The notes below the pieces were generated by a model, which made no database searches, had not been told where the DNA came from, and saw only the letters and a list, made by a program, of their open reading frames with translations. A stretch of DNA of 64,000 bases, taken from Prorocentrum cordatum (lineage: Eukaryota; Sar; Dinophyceae; Prorocentrales; Prorocentraceae). The number at the start of each line of letters is the position of its first letter. Position 1 is the stretch's first letter. The stretch covers positions 33,878 through 97,877 of the forward strand of contig CAUYUJ010021704.1 in assembly GCA_963575745.1 (NCBI GenBank), in the 5' to 3' direction. A program made the translations under genes and the position numbers. Below, piece by piece: positions 61,374-64,000 of the stretch.

Positions 61374-62690
61374 CCACCCTTCGGGTGATAAGGAGGTTGT
61401 AGGGGGGGGAGAGGGGGGGGGGCCAACATCTGACTCAATCGATCTCACTATCGATCTCACTCAACGGGACACCACGGGACACCACGGGACACTTGTCGAC
61501 CTCACTATCGATCCCACTATCGATCTCACTCAGGGCTGAGCCTAAACGGTTTTTTTTGTTTTCATTTTGTTGTCGTTTTTCCGCGTTTTGTCTTCACTCC
61601 GCCTCTACCGCAAAACGAAGTCGAAATGACAACAGCCCACGAACTCGCCGAAACACCGTTGAGGTCCAGCCCTGATCTCACTCAACGGGACACCACGGGC
61701 CACCACGGGACACCGCGGGATCTCTCTCGATCTCACTGTCGGTCTCAGTATCGATCTCACTATCGATGTCACTCAACGGGACAACATATGACACCACGGG
61801 ACACTACAGGACACCTCGGGGCACCACATCGATCTCAATATCGATCTCACTATCGATCTCACTATTGAACTCATTCAACGGATCACTACGGGAAATCACG
61901 GGACACCACGGGACACCTGTCGATCTCACTATCGATCTCACTATCGATCTCACTTTTTGGGACACCACGGGACACCTCGGGGCAACGCATCGATCTCAGT
62001 ATCGATCTCAGTGATCTCAGTATCGATCTCAGTATCGATCTCACTCAACGGGACACCACGGGACACCACGGGACACCTGTCGATCTCACTATCGATCTCA
62101 CTATTGATCTCACTTTTTGGGACATCACGGGACACCACGGGACACCTCGGGGCACCACATCGATCTCAGTATCGATCTCAGTATCGATTTCACTCAACGG
62201 GACACCACGGGACATCATGGGAAACCACGGGACACCACGGGGCACCGCGGGACACCACGAGCCACCGCCGGACGGACGGACGGATGGACGGGCGGGCGGG
62301 CGGGATGGATGGACTTCGCCCTAGCAACGGCGGACACCACGGGACACCACGGGACACCGCGAGACACCGCGAGCCACCGCCGGACGGGCGGGAGGGGGAG
62401 ACTCATTTGTCTTGACTTCGCCCTGGCAACGGCGGACACCACGGGACACCACGGGACACCACGGGACACCACGGGACACCGCGGGACACGGGTGGCCACC
62501 GCCGGACGGACGAACGGACGGGGGAGAATCATTTGTCTTGACTTCGCCCTAGCAACGGCGGATTTATTCCTCTCGCGCGCCCACGCAGCTTCGCCTCGCC
62601 CGCACGCACGACACGAACGAAACGAAACGATTTCCCGGTTGGGGGTCTCCGTTCCACTGCGATCTCACCCCCCAGCCTTCGATCATCATC
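61374..62690 (-). mobile_element. Composite repeat element, copy B (inverted relative to copy A)
   Basis: Read on the minus strand: core 62680-62572 (GGTGAGATCGCAGTGGAACG, CGGGAAATCG, GTGCGTGCGGGCGAGGCGAA, GCTGCGTGGGCG); GACAAATGATTCTCCCC-type units with GGTGTCCCGTGGTGTCCC words; the 12-bp satellite GATCGATAGTGA interleaved with an 11-bp GTGGTGTCCCG satellite; and the terminal block CTTATCACCCGAAGGGTGG ending at 61374. The last 23 bp are identical to copy A (30299-30321), and similarity stops there in both. An extra segment at 61535-61675 interrupts the satellite. Confidence 0.65.
61535..61675. other. Unique insert within composite copy B
   Basis: GGGCTGAGCCTAAACGG, a T-rich stretch, then TACCGCAAAACGAAGTCG separate two satellite blocks. 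Copy A has no counterpart. Confidence 0.5.
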
Positions 62691-63475
62691 CACTTCATCC
62701 TCAACCTCACCAACATCAGCAGCACCAGCAGCGTCATCATCATCAGTACCAACATCATCATCGTCGTCAACATCCTCATCATTAGTATTATCATCATCAA
62801 CATCATACTCATCATCACCAACCATCAACATCATCACCATCATCGGCATCATCATCATCATAATCATCATTATCATAGTCGTCAGTACCGTCATCAACGT
62901 CACCGTCACCATCACCATCACCATCACCACCATCATCAACATCCGCATAAACATCAATTTCAACACCACAATCGTTATCACCAACCTCATCATCACCCTC
63001 ACCCTCTGCATCAACATCACCATCATCACACTCACCAGCAGTATCGTCGACAGTAGCATGAGCATCCCCTACATCATCATCGCCATTACCAGCATCATCA
63101 GTACCACAACCACCACCATCAGAAGCAACAGCAGTAACAACATCATCACCATCATCAGCATCAGTATTCGCCTCATCAGTATTGCCAGCACCATCCTATC
63201 ATTCACATTAGCACCAAATCACCTATCATCGTCAGCATCACCACCATCATCATAATCAACATCATCATCCTCATCATCATCGCCAACCATCTATCATAAG
63301 CAACATCGTCATCATCAACATCGTCGTCGCCATTTCCATCAACAAACAACATCAGCATCTTCAACATCATCACCACCACCACCATCGTCATCATAATCAG
63401 CACCAAAACCAGCATCGTCATTATCATCATCAGCATCATCAGTATATTCATCGTCGTCACCCCGCCACCACCATA
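62691..63475. repeat. (CAT)n / CATCAC tract
   Basis: About 780 bp of imperfect CAT triplets, continuous with the outer triplet module of composite copy B. Confidence 0.9.
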
Positions 63476-63770
63476 GTAGCAATAATGGTAATAAGGATAC
63501 GGGCGATGGTGGTAATACTACAAATTGTAATGATGGTTTGTACCATGAACAACAATAGAAGTAGTAATGATAAAACGATATCACTACTATGGCTATTACA
63601 CATGATACTACTCAAGGCGATTAAGAATGCGAATAGTAAAAATAAAACAAAACGATAAACATACTTATACGAATAGTAATCCGTCGACCCCTTGTACGTC
63701 TCTAGGCGTCTAACCATTCCCCCCCATACCACCCCCCAGGGACCCCAAACCAGCAATTAAACCCCCCCTC
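63476..63770. other. AT-richer spacer, nothing recognised
   Basis: Lower GC than the rest of the window, with TAGTAATGATAAAAC-like words. No gene signal. Confidence 0.45.
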
Positions 63771-63945
63771 CCCGGCCCGGACCGAACGCCGCATGGCGGG
63801 AAGACGGTCCAAGGAGGCCCCGAGTCACCGAAAGAGCGTGCAAAAACGCATACGATGCGCTCAAGACGGCTCAAAATGCCCCCAAGACATCCCGCAAAGC
63901 CTCGAAGAGGCCTCCCAAGATGGCCCCAAGAGGCCAAATTCATCT
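63771..63945 (+). repeat. CCAAGANGGCC decamer array, block 7 (runs toward window end)
   Basis: GGTCCAAGGAGGCCCC, GCTCAAGACGGC and CCCAAGATGGCCCCAAGAGG words. Confidence 0.6.
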
Positions 63946-64000
63946 GAGAAAGAGTACGCGTTTAGCATGTACGACTCTTTGTCCTTCCCAGCACTGAAGA

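Overview
This window reads as nuclear DNA of a large-genomed, GC-rich dinoflagellate. The strongest evidence is a complete 22-nt dinoflagellate spliced leader at 54234-54255 on the minus strand, joined directly to a decayed LINE-type retrotransposon. Supporting signs are a GC-rich coding style, a short GT-AG intron whose acceptor is AG followed by G (657-715), gene families duplicated in tandem, and very dense simple and satellite repeats. The species cannot be named from the sequence; a Prorocentrum-like GC-rich genome would fit. There are no rRNA genes, no CRISPR arrays and no bacterial operons, and I could not support any tRNA gene. Most long open frames are by-products of high GC or of repeats whose period is a multiple of three, so only a minority are called as genes, mostly at modest confidence.

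Layout. 1-9.4 kb: the 3' part of a gene ending in an RPA-binding-like helix with one intron, a possible exon near 3.3-3.5 kb, a coiled-coil ORF on the minus strand (5.7-6.3 kb), then trinucleotide and GCAAW-type repeats. 10.3-11.4 kb: a minus-strand gene with a dsRNA-binding-like and a LOTUS-like region. 11.5-20.0 kb: two tandem arrays, about 15 units of a 102-bp repeat and about 158 units of a 42-bp (2 x 21) repeat; the second array cuts off a gene at 20.03 kb. 20.0-29.1 kb: a minus-strand cluster in which a two-gene unit (a coiled-coil gene, then a large unrecognised gene) is duplicated about every 4.9 kb; members carry an in-frame stop, frameshifts and truncation. A short motif, CGCCAGAGGCAGC on the plus strand, is peppered at least 30 times through this cluster and the 10-11 kb gene, almost always in one orientation, often read as Ala-Ala-Ser-Gly-Ala. 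29.2-30.3 kb and 61.4-62.7 kb: two inverted copies of one composite repeat element. 30.5-49 kb: microsatellites, six blocks of a degenerate CCAAGANGGCC decamer repeat, small tandem duplications and a few weak ORFs. 49.7-54.26 kb: the spliced-leader-bearing LINE with ORF1-like, endonuclease (SDHAP) and reverse transcriptase (FDFGSAFPSL) remnants, lying between two (TCC)n tracts. 54.3-64 kb: a 90-bp minisatellite, one plausible minus-strand gene (56.1-56.9 kb), a pair of MITE-like elements with three spaced near-palindromes, further decamer repeats and long (CAT)n tracts.

Genes do not form a recognisable pathway. The content is a record of retroposition, tandem duplication, satellite growth and gene decay. 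The most novel-looking items are the full-length leader on a LINE, the oriented CCAGAGGCAG motif that enters reading frames, the composite inverted element, and the MITE-like pair with fixed 44/21-bp box spacing.
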